Shown: positions 32,631-43,680, numbered from the stretch's first letter. The stretch: 55,922 nt of DNA from Ectocarpus siliculosus (GCA_000310025.1 FN648938.1:1-55922), one strand, 5' to 3'. The notes: a model not told the origin generated them from the sequence alone. Numbers and translations: made by a program.

Positions 32631-33290
32631 CCCTTCGCTATCTCTCGCGCTCGCGGCGCTCAGCATCAGCTCCGCAATATCCGCCACGAGCTTGCGATCC
32701 AGCGGCCAAGGACCGGAGACGACCCCCCCTACGCTAGGGGTGATGGTGTCATCATCTTCATTCCCCCCGTCGTGCGCATAGCCCGCTGCTCCCTCGTAGT
32801 TGTTCTCCCCGTACAGGAAGCGGAAAGGCCACGGGACCTCATCCTCCTCGTCCTCTCCCGCTACTGCTGTCCGCCCGCCACTACCGACCCCTGCTCCGAA
32901 TCTCCAATTCAATCCCGCCGCTTCCGGCTCTTCCGCTGTGCTTCTTCTCCTGCTGCTGTTGATGTCCCGCCGCGATGCGCGCATGACGTTGCTGAGCGTC
33001 TCGAGCGTGAGCGTGAGGTGGATCGGGTCCACCACGATCGTCGCCGGCGGTGGCCTCGCCGCTGCCGTTGCCCCCTCTCCTCCGTCCGCCAGCCCATCCC
33101 GCCGCTGCTGCTTCTCGCCCTCGGCCTCATGATCATCATCTGCTCCCGATCCGGCGTGGTTCCAGCCCTTCACCTGCCGACGCAGCTCGCCGACGAGCAC
33201 GGCTCTGATGACCGGGTCTCTCGACATCCTTCGCGCGACGTGCTTGTTCTGGGACAGCACGGTCAGGATCCTGTAGCACACCGCTGCGAC
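32631..33290 (-). CDS. Large exon (220 codons) of a helical-repeat gene
   Basis: It is bounded by CGCACCCAG acceptor and GAAGGG|GTGAGT donor, with an exact multiple of three. It starts VAAVCYRILTVLSQNKHVAR and RMSRDPVIRAVLVGELRRQ, armadillo-like helices. An acidic low-complexity linker follows (DDDHEAEGEKQQRRD), then another helical stretch (VDPIHLTLTLETLSNVMRAS), a Gly/Asp/Glu-rich region with DEEDEVPWPFRFLYGENNY, and an ending with LDRKLVADIAELMLSAASA. Armadillo-type folds bind peptides or act as scaffolds. The role here is unknown. The Gly/Asp-rich linkers may vary in length. Confidence 0.6.
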
Positions 33291-33644
33291 CTGGGTGCGG
33301 GGTCGCGCCCGTGGCGGCGGTTTCAAAAACGGCGCAGGAGGCTGATTGAGCTATGCGAGGAAGTTGTACAGCAGCCGAACCGCCACGTTATTTCTTCATG
33401 CAGCCGCTGTGCGCGATACGGACGGTGGCAGGGCAATGGCATGCCGTTCATGAGGACGCAGGGCAAAAATTGCGAGGACAAGGCACAAAAAAAATCGCAC
33501 TGTCAAGTCCCCCCAAAATTCCACCCATCATGCGACGAACCCGGCTCCAACGCGGGAGTACGTTGGTGCTTCGCTGACTTCGCACGGCCATGTACGACGC
33601 GAACGCCTGCGCCTACGACGCCATTGGTGATTGATAAACCTCCA

Positions 33645-33795
33645 GCCCCGGTTGTCTAGTTGGTATCCTCGAAACCTTCTAGAGGTCAGGTCAGGGGTTC
33701 GGATCCCGGCGTAAGCGAGCTTTTCTTGCAAAGTGAGTTTTTCTCTCGCTTCCTCCTGGCCTAGTGGATAGCGCTAGCTCGTGTGTTCACAGAGG
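33645..33795 (+). repeat. tRNA-like (SINE-type) modules
   Basis: At 33651-33715 the sequence has an A-box-like TCTAGTTGGTATCC and, about 40 bases on, a B-box-like GGTTCGGATCCC, spaced as in a tRNA, but the stems do not form a good cloverleaf. About 35 bases further, CTGGCCTAGTGGATAGCGC (33757-33775) is a near-consensus A-box again, with no B-box after it. The minus-strand translation shows the AGIRTPDL peptide that such B-boxes typically produce in spurious annotations. This fits a tRNA-derived SINE or two truncated ones, not functional tRNA genes. Confidence 0.55.
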
Positions 33796-34158
33796 GAAGA
33801 GAGTGCTGAACTCTTCTCGCATTAAAAATCAAGTCAAAGTACCGCAGGAGGGGAGGGTAGAGAGGGGTTCTTCTTTGTGACCACGGGTTGGAGTAAACGG
33901 CACTAGTGCTGTGAGCGCTGATTTGAAGTGAAGACAAAAAAAAAGAAAAAAGAAAAAAACATAAATATTTCGCGAATGTGGCCCCCCTTCAAGGCGAGAC
34001 CACGGTTTTGAACGAGCGTCTCGACAAGCGATGCATGCTCCCAACCGTTGGAAGGGGGGGGGTACGTGAAACGCACGGTCAGACCCACCTAATGCCCAAC
34101 GAGGATAGGCTCTCTCACTCGCACCCCTTGCTTACGTGTGTGTTCGGAGACTCGGCAC

Positions 34159-34240
34159 CCCTCAGGGCGATCCCGATGACGCCCGCGTCCAGCAGCTTCG
34201 GCAGAGCGGTGGGGCCTACGGCGAGGACCGAGTGGTGCAC
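34159..34240 (-). CDS. Exon-like segment (82 nt) of the helical-repeat gene
   Basis: It has a GCACGAAAG acceptor and a GAGGG|GTGCCG donor (weak). The frame reads VHHSVLAVGPTALPKLLDAG then VIGIALR. ALPKLLDAGVI is the typical armadillo pattern (I/LP.L...G.I). It lies upstream, in the same orientation, of the large segment 32631-33290. A ~870-base gap with the SINE-like modules separates them. Confidence 0.45.
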
Positions 34241-34867
34241 CTTTCGTGCAAAAATACAATCGAGCAACAACCAATCGCATTACACAAAGCAGGAGGACGC
34301 TGGTCAACAGGAACCATGTTGTACGGCGGGCATTCACGCGAGATGTGGGACAGGGATTTGATGCATCTGGTATATTTCCGTCATCTGCTAGACGCGCCCG
34401 GTTCCGTCGCGAGATTTTCCATCCTCCTACGGAAGCGGTTGATAAAAAATGTTGTATGCATAGCACGAACAGCCGGGGACACAGGAATCTGGTCATCCCG
34501 AATCCAACGGGGCGCGTCGTCCTCTGTTCTGAGAAAACACAATCGGTGAATCCGACCCGACAAGGACATCGAACGATGTATGTAGACAGAAAACACGCTT
34601 TGCGTACGTTCTTTGCTATACCAACAAGAAAAGGGCATGGTTGAAAAAGCGTACGAACAGCTTGCGGAGAAACGAACTAAAGTCCAACGACACCGACACC
34701 GAACAACATGGGCAGAAAACACCTTGTTTTTCATGCTCTTTTCTTTCTCCGCTGTCCCAGCAAGACAAGGGCGTGATAAAAATGGTGCCGACGGCTTGAA
34801 GAGAACCAAAAAATCAAGTCGAGCGGCCTCCAGTCCAAGCCAAAAGTCGTCAAAGGGTAGTTCTTAC

Positions 34868-34943
34868 CAAGTCAAGGAGCTCTTGGAGGGAAGTCAGGTT
34901 TACCGCCTCTCCGACGGTAGCCGTCGCGATGTGGAAGTTGCAC
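34868..34943 (-). CDS. Exon-like segment (76 nt) of the helical-repeat gene
   Basis: It has a TTGCTGTCCAG acceptor and a GACTTG|GTAAGA donor. The frame reads CNFHIATATVGEAVNLTSLQ then ELLDL, an amphipathic helical pattern. Good splice signals and same-strand neighbours support it; the fold assignment is inference. Confidence 0.45.
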
Positions 34944-35348
34944 CTGGACAGCAACCGCGGAATTCGCGACAGGTTCAACGAGGATTGAAAAACGGTTAGC
35001 AGGTAAACTTAACAAGCGGATCTGACAACAGTGGACATGGGCGATGCGATGCGCACTAGTTCTCGAGAAGCAGACCGGGGTGGGATTCGTTGATACGCAG
35101 GGTCAGCGCTTGCCGTTTCTTACATAGGGTGTCTGCGCCAAGCAACACGCGTTCGCGTGCGTACACCTCCCAGCACCCGCTGGCAATTTCGAGTTCGTCC
35201 GCCGCAGAGAGATCATGGTCGTCAAATGCTCAAAAGGCGACGTCATCTCCGGGTGGCCAACTAACTTGCGGTGCGCCGACGCACAGGGGCAACTTCTTTC
35301 TTTCAGTTCTATGCTACGTCCGGCTGGAAGCAGCGGGCGTGTGTCCAC

Positions 35349-35478
35349 CTCGGAGAACTGGGCGGCAACGTGCGACAAGAGCGTGTGCGAGAACCGACAC
35401 AAGTCGTTCCTCGGTTTCCTCTACAATGCTTGACTCCGCGACGGCCTTGGTCATCTTTCCTACAAGACTTGCCGTGAT
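35349..35478 (-). CDS. Exon-like segment (130 nt) of the helical-repeat gene
   Basis: It has a GTTTGAGCTTAG acceptor and a CTCCGAG|GTGGAC donor. The frame reads ITASLVGKMTKAVAESSIVE, ETEERLVSVLAHALVARC and RPVLRG, strongly helical with Leu/Val/Ala in a heptad-like order. The other two frames are broken or unlikely. It fits the run of minus-strand helical exons. Confidence 0.45.
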
Positions 35479-35868
35479 CTAAGCTCAAACACGGCTTTTT
35501 GCCGCGTCCCTAAAACATGTTGGGCTAGTATCGAGAGCACTAGCGACACACAGCCAGAATTCATCTTGCCGCCCACGTCCTACCATTCTATAACCCATCA
35601 AGAGAGACGCCATACAAGTGATTATTTCGATTTTTCCATCGTGCCAACTGCACGCAGTTTGCGGGCATGGTCACCAAGACCCCCACTGCTTCATATACTG
35701 TTCGCCATCGGTCACGGGGGCTATTACACTATTTACAAGGGGAGGAGCTACAGCCACAAGGCAGAGCACGACACAAGTATAGCAAAAGCAGTGGTCGATA
35801 TCGTACTGAGCGTACAAGCACAGACGTATGCTAGGCAAATACACGGTTCACCATGTGCAACCTCTCAC

Positions 35869-36086
35869 CGCTGAACAAGTTCGTCCAACTTTTCCGTCTC
35901 CACCTCGTACGCGGCGAGCCCAAACTCCACGGCCTGAAAGAGGACCAACGCTAGCCATGGCAGGGGGACTTGGTCGCGGAACCTGCTACTCCGAGTTGAC
36001 CTTACGGAGATGAGAAACGAGGATGCAGGGCAGCAGAGGATGTTCTTACCGGGTAGAAGGTGTCGAGGCAATAATGATATTGATAT
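35869..36086 (-). CDS. Two exon-like segments (36050-36086, 35869-35933)
   Basis: The 65-nt segment has a GTCCTCTTTCAG acceptor and a CAGCG|GTGAGA donor; it reads AVEFGLAAYEVETEKLDELV and QR. A 37-nt segment upstream ends CTACCCG|GTAAGA and reads YQYHYCLDTFYP in the phase that joins to it, giving DTFYP-AVEFGLAAYEVE. These are the most 5' candidate exons of the minus-strand helical-repeat gene. The 65-nt exon leaves 2 nt, which does not fit directly on the 35478 exon, so a short exon is missing. Confidence 0.4.
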
Positions 36087-36271
36087 CTTTAGAAATTAAA
36101 CACTGGATGAGTTCTGTACACCAATTTCCAGTCGTCTAACAGGCGTCAACCACCGACAACGGCGGTTTGCTGCTGTTGTATGCAGTACACTGCTGTCTCT
36201 TTTCAGGTGAGCGGCGCAAATGGGATTCTTCAAAATTCCAAGTCAGTACCAGCTAATACTCATCTCACCCA

Positions 36272-36790
36272 GTGCGTAAGCCGGGAGCCTGCTTCTCGGT
36301 CGAGCTGCTGCGTGCGTGCTTCAGCGCGGAGAGACACAAATCCGCCGAGCTGATCGCGGAAGTCAACACGGATGGTCTTGTGTGCATACAGCAGTGCAAC
36401 ACCCAGAACAAACGACGACTCTTGGTATGTTTCGACCCCACCCAGCGGCACGACAATACCAAGAGACAACAGGAGGCAAACACGCGTACCTTAGGAAGCC
36501 GGAAGTCGAGTTCTGGCTCCATCCGCTTCCACCTGCATGCTCACTCTGGCGATAATGTCCCCACCCTGCACCTCCTCCTCCTCCTCCTCCTCCTCCTCCT
36601 CCTCCTCCTCCTCCTCGTCCTCCGCCTCCCTCTGCCCCGTTCCTGCTGCTACTCCGACTGCTGCTGCTGTTGATACATCTCGTTGGCTGTGGCGGTCGAT
36701 TCGAGGTACTCCATGCAGCCCGCTGCTTCGGGCATCGGGTCGTTGCTGACAGGAACCGTTGCCTCGCCCTGGAAAGCATCTATATGATGT
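36272..36790. other. Coding-like stretch of undecided strand with (CTC)n tract
   Basis: A plus-strand frame after CATCTCACCCAG reads RKPGACFSVELLRACFSAER, HKSAELIAEVNTDGLVCIQQ and ends at CTCTTG|GTATGT, like an exon. The minus strand is also open in two frames over the same bases, with a possible donor GTGAGA at the other edge. Beyond it is a (CTC)n run (about 36566-36616) that is poly-Glu or poly-Gly on the minus strand, and a minus frame reading QGEATVPVSNDPMPEAAG, MEYLESTATANEMYQQQQQ. At least one exon is likely; I cannot decide which strand. Confidence 0.35.
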
Positions 36791-36904
36791 AGCAGTGCAG
36801 GGGACCGCTACTGTGTTGTGCTGTGCGGCATGACAGACGATCCCGCCGCGTTTGACCAGCGGGGGCGCCGCACATCGTAATTCTTATTGGGTGTGCCCCA
36901 CCCA

Positions 36905-36985
36905 CTAAAAAATAAAAATTAAGGAATAATAAAAACACACACAGAAAGACTACCCATTCGAGATATACCCACAGTCGAAATAAAA
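36905..36985. repeat. Dispersed short repeat, copy 3
   Basis: AATTAAGGAATAATAAAAAC then GAAAGACTACCCATTCGAGA and a CCACAGTCGAA block match copy 2 at 4460-4520 closely. The match stops after CAGTCGAA. Confidence 0.65.
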
Positions 36986-37604
36986 CTTCGAACAACGCAC
37001 AGCGCACAGGCAGCAGCAGAGCAGTGGTGTTGTAACCATTGGAAAATGCATCTAGTTGAAAATCTTTCGAGTACAATAATCGTATCAAAGGCGATGAGGA
37101 ACGTTCTACCCCGACAGAAGCGGACCGCGGCAGCAGCAGCGTGCACCCACGAAGACGTAAAGACGACATACTACTGCTTCCCCCATGTTGAACCTACCGA
37201 ACTAACGCAAGATATCACACACCCTGAACCGATCTTCAGAGCGACTACTTGTACTCCAGGACGAAGAGGATGGATAGCAACAAGTTCTCAGAACGCTCGC
37301 GACAAGATCGTTCCATTTTCGGAATCGCCGCTATATTTGCCGTGGAGAAACGAGCTTGGAAATTGCAAAGGAGTTGTGAAATCTTACATACATACGTAGC
37401 TATATATAGTTCACTCTTTCGAATGTTTCATTCCAAAGCGTTTGCATCCTGGCAGTCTGATCAACAGAAGAAGGATGGACGCTTGCGACATAGATTGGCA
37501 TGCTGTGCACGCGGCCACAGCCACGTAATGTGTGCGTTCATGCAGATCGTTCCCGCTGGTTACTGTTTTTACCGCTAGACGCCCACTTGGATGAAACGCT
37601 AGCC

Positions 37605-37928
37605 TCTGGTAAAAGTCAATCGACGGATACCCTGCGAATCGGGTCCTCCTCAACACTCTCCACCCACAGAATTTACCCTCAACTGGGAACCTCTTGTGGC
37701 CAGGACGGGTAATTCGATGGAAGTGTCACAAGGTTCTTTATAGGATCGATTCCAAGAGGTGTTCTCAGGACTGACACACATGGTGTCCATGGGAAAATGT
37801 CCAAGTCAGGAGAAAAAACGTGCACCCAAGGAGATTCGAACCAGTATCCTGCCGCTGACGCCATGTGCGAAGGTGTACCGATTCTGGTAAAAGTCAATCG
37901 ACGGATACCCTGCGAATCGGGTCCTCCT
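37605..37928. repeat. Dispersed ~278-bp tandem unit, 1.2 copies (copy 1)
   Basis: The segment starts and ends with the same 46-bp block (TCTGGTAAAAGTCAATCGAC, GGATACCCTGCGAATCGGG), offset by 278 bp. Between them are CTCAACTGGGAACCTC, GAGGTGTTCTCAGGACTGAC and AAGGAGATTCGAACCAGTA. The GATTCGAACC word is a B-box (GGTTCGAATC) on the minus strand. The unit recurs at 48061-48395. It could be a miniature terminal-direct-repeat element or a satellite fragment. The flanking 37000-38580 has no supported gene. Confidence 0.8.
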
Positions 37929-38750
37929 TAACATTACTAGGAAAAAAAATACATACATATGCACATACATAGAATTGTTTGTGCCCTCTCAGCAACTGTT
38001 TCCACGCGGTGTAGGGAGCACGGATTGATCCAATCGGTTTCACCGCGCCAATATATATGAAAAACAACGAAGGGATGCCAGTTGGTGCATAACGCCCTAA
38101 CCTTGGAGAATCGAGGTGCAGCCATGCTATCAAGCACAAAATAATGTTGCTTGAGCAGTGCTCTAGAGGTTCAAAACAGAGTGCCGCCGAGGGTGCTTCC
38201 CGGGAGGGCACGCAAACGCTTGGTTGAAAGGGGGGAAGCTCTGAGGGTCGCCTGGGCACAATTGTCTATATGTGACGAATAAAACGGGGTAGGTTGTAAT
38301 ATGTCACATACAACCCCACCTCTGCGCAAAGAGTCACACCGACGCCCGTTTCACTCTTGTTGCCGAAACCTGCCCCCGCCTTGTGAATGATAAGCACCAT
38401 ATAAGCACGTGTGCATACGGCAGCCCCATGAACGTGGCCATCTGCGAATTCATGGATCTGCACTTATTGTTTAATGATGTGGGCCTGTAATCGATGCCTC
38501 GAATGATGGCCACCACAGCTCGCAAGCCGAGTGCTGAAATTCACTCCCGAAAGGCACGGCGAACTGTTCACCTGTCAAAATGTGCAATTATTTCACGCGG
38601 CACAGCATCATCATCACCGACATTCGCAACACCTTCCCCAAAAAAGACATGCTAAATAAAGACAAACCACTACTGGCACCACACAGCAAACAAATGTCCA
38701 CACTCGTGATCCCCGCCGCAGTGAAACCATTTGGCTTCGACTCCGCTGGC

Positions 38751-41700
38751 TTATATGCACCGCTGGAACGTAGTTGTGACGTTATACCCCAGCATCTCCG
38801 CTCGCTGCTCAGGTGTGTTCTCCCAATGTCGATAGACACTGTACGAGCCGCTCCTATCCAGCTGTAGCCCGTACACCTGATGCAGAGAATTCAGGTGCAA
38901 TGGTTGCACGTCAAAAAAGGCGGGGGGTGTTTCGGCCCCCTCCTGGGTCTGGTTCATGTGTGTTGCACATGCCTCCACGTTCATTCGAAGGTCAACTTCG
39001 AGATTGTCATATACATACGCGTGGATACATGCGAACAACCTAGTGAAACGGTCATGTTGGAGGGGACGCTTTCCTACCAAAATGAGTCTTACGTCAAGGG
39101 CTGTGGTACATGTATGATAACTTCCTTCCGATAAAGCTTCTCTCACTGAGACCCATGTTTATGGTCGCCAAATCTTTGCCAAAATGTTTATATTTTCAAA
39201 CATTTGCGGACAAAGATTTTGTTTCACTGTTTATGGGAGAAAATCTTCGCCAAAATATTCTCAAACATTTTGAAATGGGGCAAAAGCCGCTCGTTTGGCA
39301 AAATATTCTCAAACATTTTGAAATGGGGCAGGTCGCGAAAATGTTTCCCAAGAGCGGCGGGATTAGTAAACGACCGCCCCTTCCGTCCTAAACACCAACC
39401 ACTGCCTAGCGCACACTCAACGTAGCAAGCTCATAGAGGGATCCGGACAATCCTAGAGTCACCGTGTCAATGTTTTGCCGGCTGATACATGGCGGGAGCT
39501 CGTCAAGCGTGCACAAAAAAAAAAAACAGACAGGGGTGGTTTGGAGGGCACGGAGAAAGCGTGGTTTGTGTCTCCGAACGGCAAAAAGTCGGCTGCTTGA
39601 GAGGAGAGGTGAGTACAAAACTATCCAGCTCTCGTCCTCTAGACCATCGCTTCATGTTTTGTTTTCTTGGGTGTCTTCTCCATCAACGGCTCTCATCCGG
39701 GTGTGCGTGGTTCAGCAGTGGACGTACTCAACAGGCAGGGAGGCGCGTCGCTGTGAACTCGATGTGTTGAAAAAGTCTTTTTTGGGACGGAGGAACAAGC
39801 CCTCTATATTCAAGTGAAAAAATAGACCGAAAAAAACGTTGTGTCCACAACTTTGCGCGCACAACGATGTGCCTCCCTGCCGGCTGAGCGCGGCCACTGC
39901 CAACCCACGAATAACCGGATGAGATTCGTTGATGGAGAAGACACCCAAGAAGACAAAACATGAATCGATGGTCTAGAGGACGAGAGCTGGATAGTTTTGT
40001 ACTCACGTGTCCTCTCAAGCGGCCGACTTTTTGCCGTTGGAAAGCGCTGACGCACGTTTTGGTCTCTTTCTTGACACCGAGAACATTTTGCTCGCACGCC
40101 CGGAGCGCTATCGCTACATATTGGCGGGCACAGCATCAGCTCAGTGCATCAAGGGTTGTGGGGAGCCCTTTGCGACCTTGTTACGTTCAGTTTCCATGAC
40201 GCATTTGTGGTTTGTCTGTCACAAATCGTTTGGTAGCAGTAGACCACGATTCCCGCCGCACATGCGATGCATTTCGAGAAAACCACACGATAAAGATTTT
40301 GTTGCCCATAAAAACGGTACTCAAATGTTCCTCTGGCAGCTATTCGCGCGCAAATGTTTGACAACATTTGAAGATTTTTTTCAAAGATTTGGCGACCATA
40401 AACATGGGTCTGAACGCTTCTGGATAAACTCGAGAGAAGTAGGTCGCCAATGAATTGGGTAGGTGCCTGATACATTATTTGAGTGCCGTAGTATCGGAGA
40501 GGATGCCGTGAGTGGACTCCAAACACAGCGCGAACGCGGGTAGTGAACCACTCCCGTTTGGCTCTGGGACAGAAACAGATAATACCTAGATACATCTGGT
40601 ACACATTAGGCGAACAGACATAGAAGTGAATATTTTTCGAATTTCACTCATTCCGGGAAAACGCATTGTGTCAACCCTCGTCCGGCTATGAAAGGGCGAG
40701 AAAGGACCCATACCTTGGTCTTTGGTCTAAGCCGGGCCAGCTCTCTGAGGTCGTGGTTACACCGCCACGGGTAGTACACCCGATTCGCGGTTGAGTGGTA
40801 GCTGAGGAAGTTTACCAGGCTAGATTTGGCCAAGCCAAGAGAATCGGCGCAAAGCATGCTCTGGAGGTCCTCGCCCATCGATCGTTCCTGAGTGAAACCG
40901 ATGGACAAATCGTGCACATACCGTAATATACGCATACGATAAGCATTGTTCTCAAGTCGAGCTCGGAAGAAAGCGGGCGCGCAAACATGAGGACTTACCA
41001 GAACAATCGGCGATGCGCCCGTCGCAAAGCCAAACCCTGCCCCATGGAGAGAACATACGGTCGGCATACAATTGGAAAATAGTGATCAAGACGGTCCACC
41101 TTGTACTTTCGTGAAGACGGCACCTTCCTGGAAGCATACCCATGATCGCTATTGCGGCATGCTGTTCACCCTTCAAGCCAAAACAACGCACCCCAAACAA
41201 GACAACACCAGCAGAGGAATGTACGACAGCAGTACCACTTAATACATTCACCGTGTGGAAGTAAACGTTGTCCGGCAACGCGCCCGTTGCTCGCATGGCC
41301 ATGAGAGCGGGCACGACGGGGTTCACATTGTCCCAGTTTTGCCCGTTAGTAACAACGTCAATGCGGTCCCACGGTTGGTCTTGCATCAGCAGCAAGTAGA
41401 ACTGCAGCGGGGGCTGTTTGGTTGTTGTTCAGTACGACACAAGGGAGTCGAGACATCAGAAGGTGGCGTTACACACAGGAAAGACTCGGTATAAGCGGAC
41501 CGGTTGAAGGGCGGCGGGGGGCACGTTCAGCGAAGACGTTGACCCGCGATATGGAACGAGGGCCCAACCGACATCACGAGCTCAACTAATCAACGAATGC
41601 CAAAAAGCACAAATCGGAGTTGGATAAGCTGGCAATAAAGGCTTGGTTTTACCTGACCCTTGTAAGGGACGACTCGGTCGAAAAAGATGTCGCCAGACCG

Positions 41701-42707
41701 CACGTGAAGCACCAGGTTTCCCGCCCCACCAGGTGGGTTTCGATCCCCAAGGGCCAAAAATGGTTTTTTCTTTCTTGGGCACACGGCGATGTCCTGCGGA
41801 AAGTAGTAGGCGGCCTCGCAGCCTAGTAGGCGCGGCGCCTTGGCCATACAATCTCGAATGTGCGGGAGATACTTGTTCCGCTCCGGGTTGTCCACTGTTG
41901 TTTGCACGCATGCATTGCGGTGGGGGAGGCACGATATAGAGCAACAAAGGCTTGGGTTTTGCGAGCTTGATTGGATCAGAAATCGGCCAAAAAGGCGAGA
42001 AGCTCAACAACAAAGGAGGGCTTCTGAACAGGTCACACAATTGCAGCTCATATTCTCCGTGTTACGGCCGTGCTTAGCTTGACGGATCACTCACATCCTG
42101 CCATCTGCATTGCCCCTCGGTTTTCCCATATAATGTCAATTGGACACCTGCCCAAGTCAACACCGTCCACATCCGGAGCGCTGGAAAAATCGAACCAGCG
42201 TGGGCCGGGAGTTCCCTCGTTGAAAATTCCAGGCGCGAGTACGTCGTCCTTCGGAGGTAGCCACACCTACAATGAATCACACGGTTCCGCGCGCGCACAG
42301 ATACATCGCATGCACTGATTTCAAAGAGTTTGTGCGTGAAGTCGGTTATCTTCACTGGAAACCTAATGCGACAGGGGGGGCAGGGCGACCAGAAGTGCCA
42401 TTGCATGCGGCGTCTCCGCCATCACCGCTAGGGAGACCAATTGACCTAGGGCGAAAGCTAGTGCTACGCGAGTATTCATGCATCCAGTACCGCTATTTTA
42501 CCTGCTTAGCTTTGCAACAGTATCCGAGGGCTAAGTTTCGATACACGGCCATGAAGCGGTTGCCCGTACGGCCGAACTGAAGATGCGTGACTTTGACGAC
42601 GTTGCCCTCGATCGTCGAGTCATGTCGTTGTTTTCGAGCCACTTTGGCATTGGGGATGGCGTACGTGCAGTCGTGCTTGTTGAACGCAATGGCGTCCTCA
42701 TCATCAC
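38751..42707 (-). CDS. HxRxGD glycosyltransferase-like protein, copy B (6 exons seen)
   Basis: Exons on the minus strand in order: 42707-42502, 42266-42095, 41894-41653, 41413-41252, 40887-40714 and 38876-38751. Joined they give 359 residues after an unresolved N-terminus. Motifs: FGRTGNRF, VWLPPKDDVLAPG, CEAAYYFPQD, LVLHVRSGDIFF, PPLQFYLLLMQ, IDVVTNGQNWD, GEDLQSMLCADSLGLAKSS and WENTPEQRAEMLGY. Exons 2 and 4-6 of this list are the same length as in copy A (172, 162, 174, 126 nt) and all phases agree. The exon with HVRSGD is 264 nt shorter than in copy A because it lacks most of the low-complexity insert. No stop or frameshift is seen, so it may be functional. The G.TGN motif is more canonical here (GRTGN) than in copy A (CRTGN). 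Fucosyl transfer is inferred from superfamily motifs. The last intron holds a 1.26-kb foldback element. Confidence 0.85.
39150..40410. mobile_element. 1.26-kb foldback element with long inverted arms
   Basis: The outer 29 bases (GACCCATGTTTATGGTCGCC...) are exactly inverted at the other end. Further in, arms with GGCAAAAAGTCGGC, GTGAGTACAAAACTATCCAG, CTCTCGTCCTCTAGACCATC and TTGGGTGTCTTCTCCATCAA are inverted copies at 39580-39740 and 39880-40040. The total arm length is over 500 bp per side, with diverged parts. TGA lies directly outside both ends (39147-39149 and 40411-40413), a possible 3-bp target duplication. There is no transposase frame. It sits in the last intron of glycosyltransferase B. 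Confidence 0.85.
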
Positions 42708-43600
42708 CTGCTCAAGTGAGGTCGACCATGGCATATGAAGCGGAGCATTGGGTATTCGAACGACGCGGGGATACGAGAGCAGTCATCGATATGGAGATCG
42801 CTGACAACTCACAAGTGCGGTAACTGCGGCCTCATATTAGCTTTCCAAATCAAGTCTACTCTGGAGAGCCTATCGGCGGCTCGTCTACCTGCATGCACAT
42901 GCTCACCTAATTCCCGCTCCCTGGCTCGCTTTCCAGTTTCCGTTCCATCAAGCCGTGCTTGATACCTGATACCAATGCATGAATGCGTCACACGGGTAAG
43001 GAGACCCTATTTTAGTACGATTGAGGGTTTCACCGGATCAACCGAGCATCGGCATGTTCTTAGGAAACGCTTGGAACGGCAAGTTGAAACCCACCATAGG
43101 ATAGGCATAATAAGCAGGCCGTTATCAACCTCCATCTCTTTCCGCATGATAATGTTAGTGAAGCCTGTCTCTTGCTGTTCGTTGATATTTTCGTGGATTG
43201 CCGCGAAAACTTCATGATGTTTTTCGAAACAAAACCCAACTTGATTTGGTACATGTGCAATGAAATATTTCTTCGTTATTATCTCCTTCTGTGGGCTTTA
43301 CTTGAAGCAGAGGTTTCTACAAGCTCGCGGTGTCTGTAAAACGATTTCTGGTCGACGAGGAACGGCTGAATCATTTTCGCGATATAGATTGAGGCAAGCA
43401 CATCAGAAGGAAGGCGGGGAACAACCTCCTGTGTGGCGTTCGTCCTGTGTGACCCCTGCCAGCACGTCCAAAATAAATGGAAAATTCAAAATATAGTGTA
43501 AGTGCGCCTTCTCATCCCATGCGCTGTACGCATGTGTACATGCGCCAAAATACGGCAAGACAGGCGAGACGAAGCCGCTTGTATTTTATGAGATATTTCA
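42708..43600. other. Upstream region of glycosyltransferase B, no supported exon
   Basis: The first exon of copy B should be here on the minus strand and end in phase 1. A minus-strand frame near 43148 reads MEVDNGLLIMPILWWVSTC, a signal-anchor-like run, but no donor in the right phase follows. It is reported only as a possibility. The rest has no coding signal. Confidence 0.25.
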
Positions 43601-43670
43601 TCTTCTTGGCTTGAAGAGACAACACCCCGTTGGAGAGACCGATTGGGATTTGTTTTTCTTGGATGGGCAT

Positions 43671-43680
43671 CTCTCTCTCT

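Noticed and set aside
32772-33659. 295-codon plus-strand ORF
   Set aside because: It is antisense to the 220-codon minus-strand exon 32631-33290, which has clean splice sites. The plus frame is Arg/Cys/Pro-rich and looks like a shadow.
37605-37928. Intact tRNA gene near the GATTCGAACC word
   Set aside because: The possible A-box (TGGCGTCAGCGG, minus strand) lies only about 21 bases from the B-box, and no cloverleaf forms.
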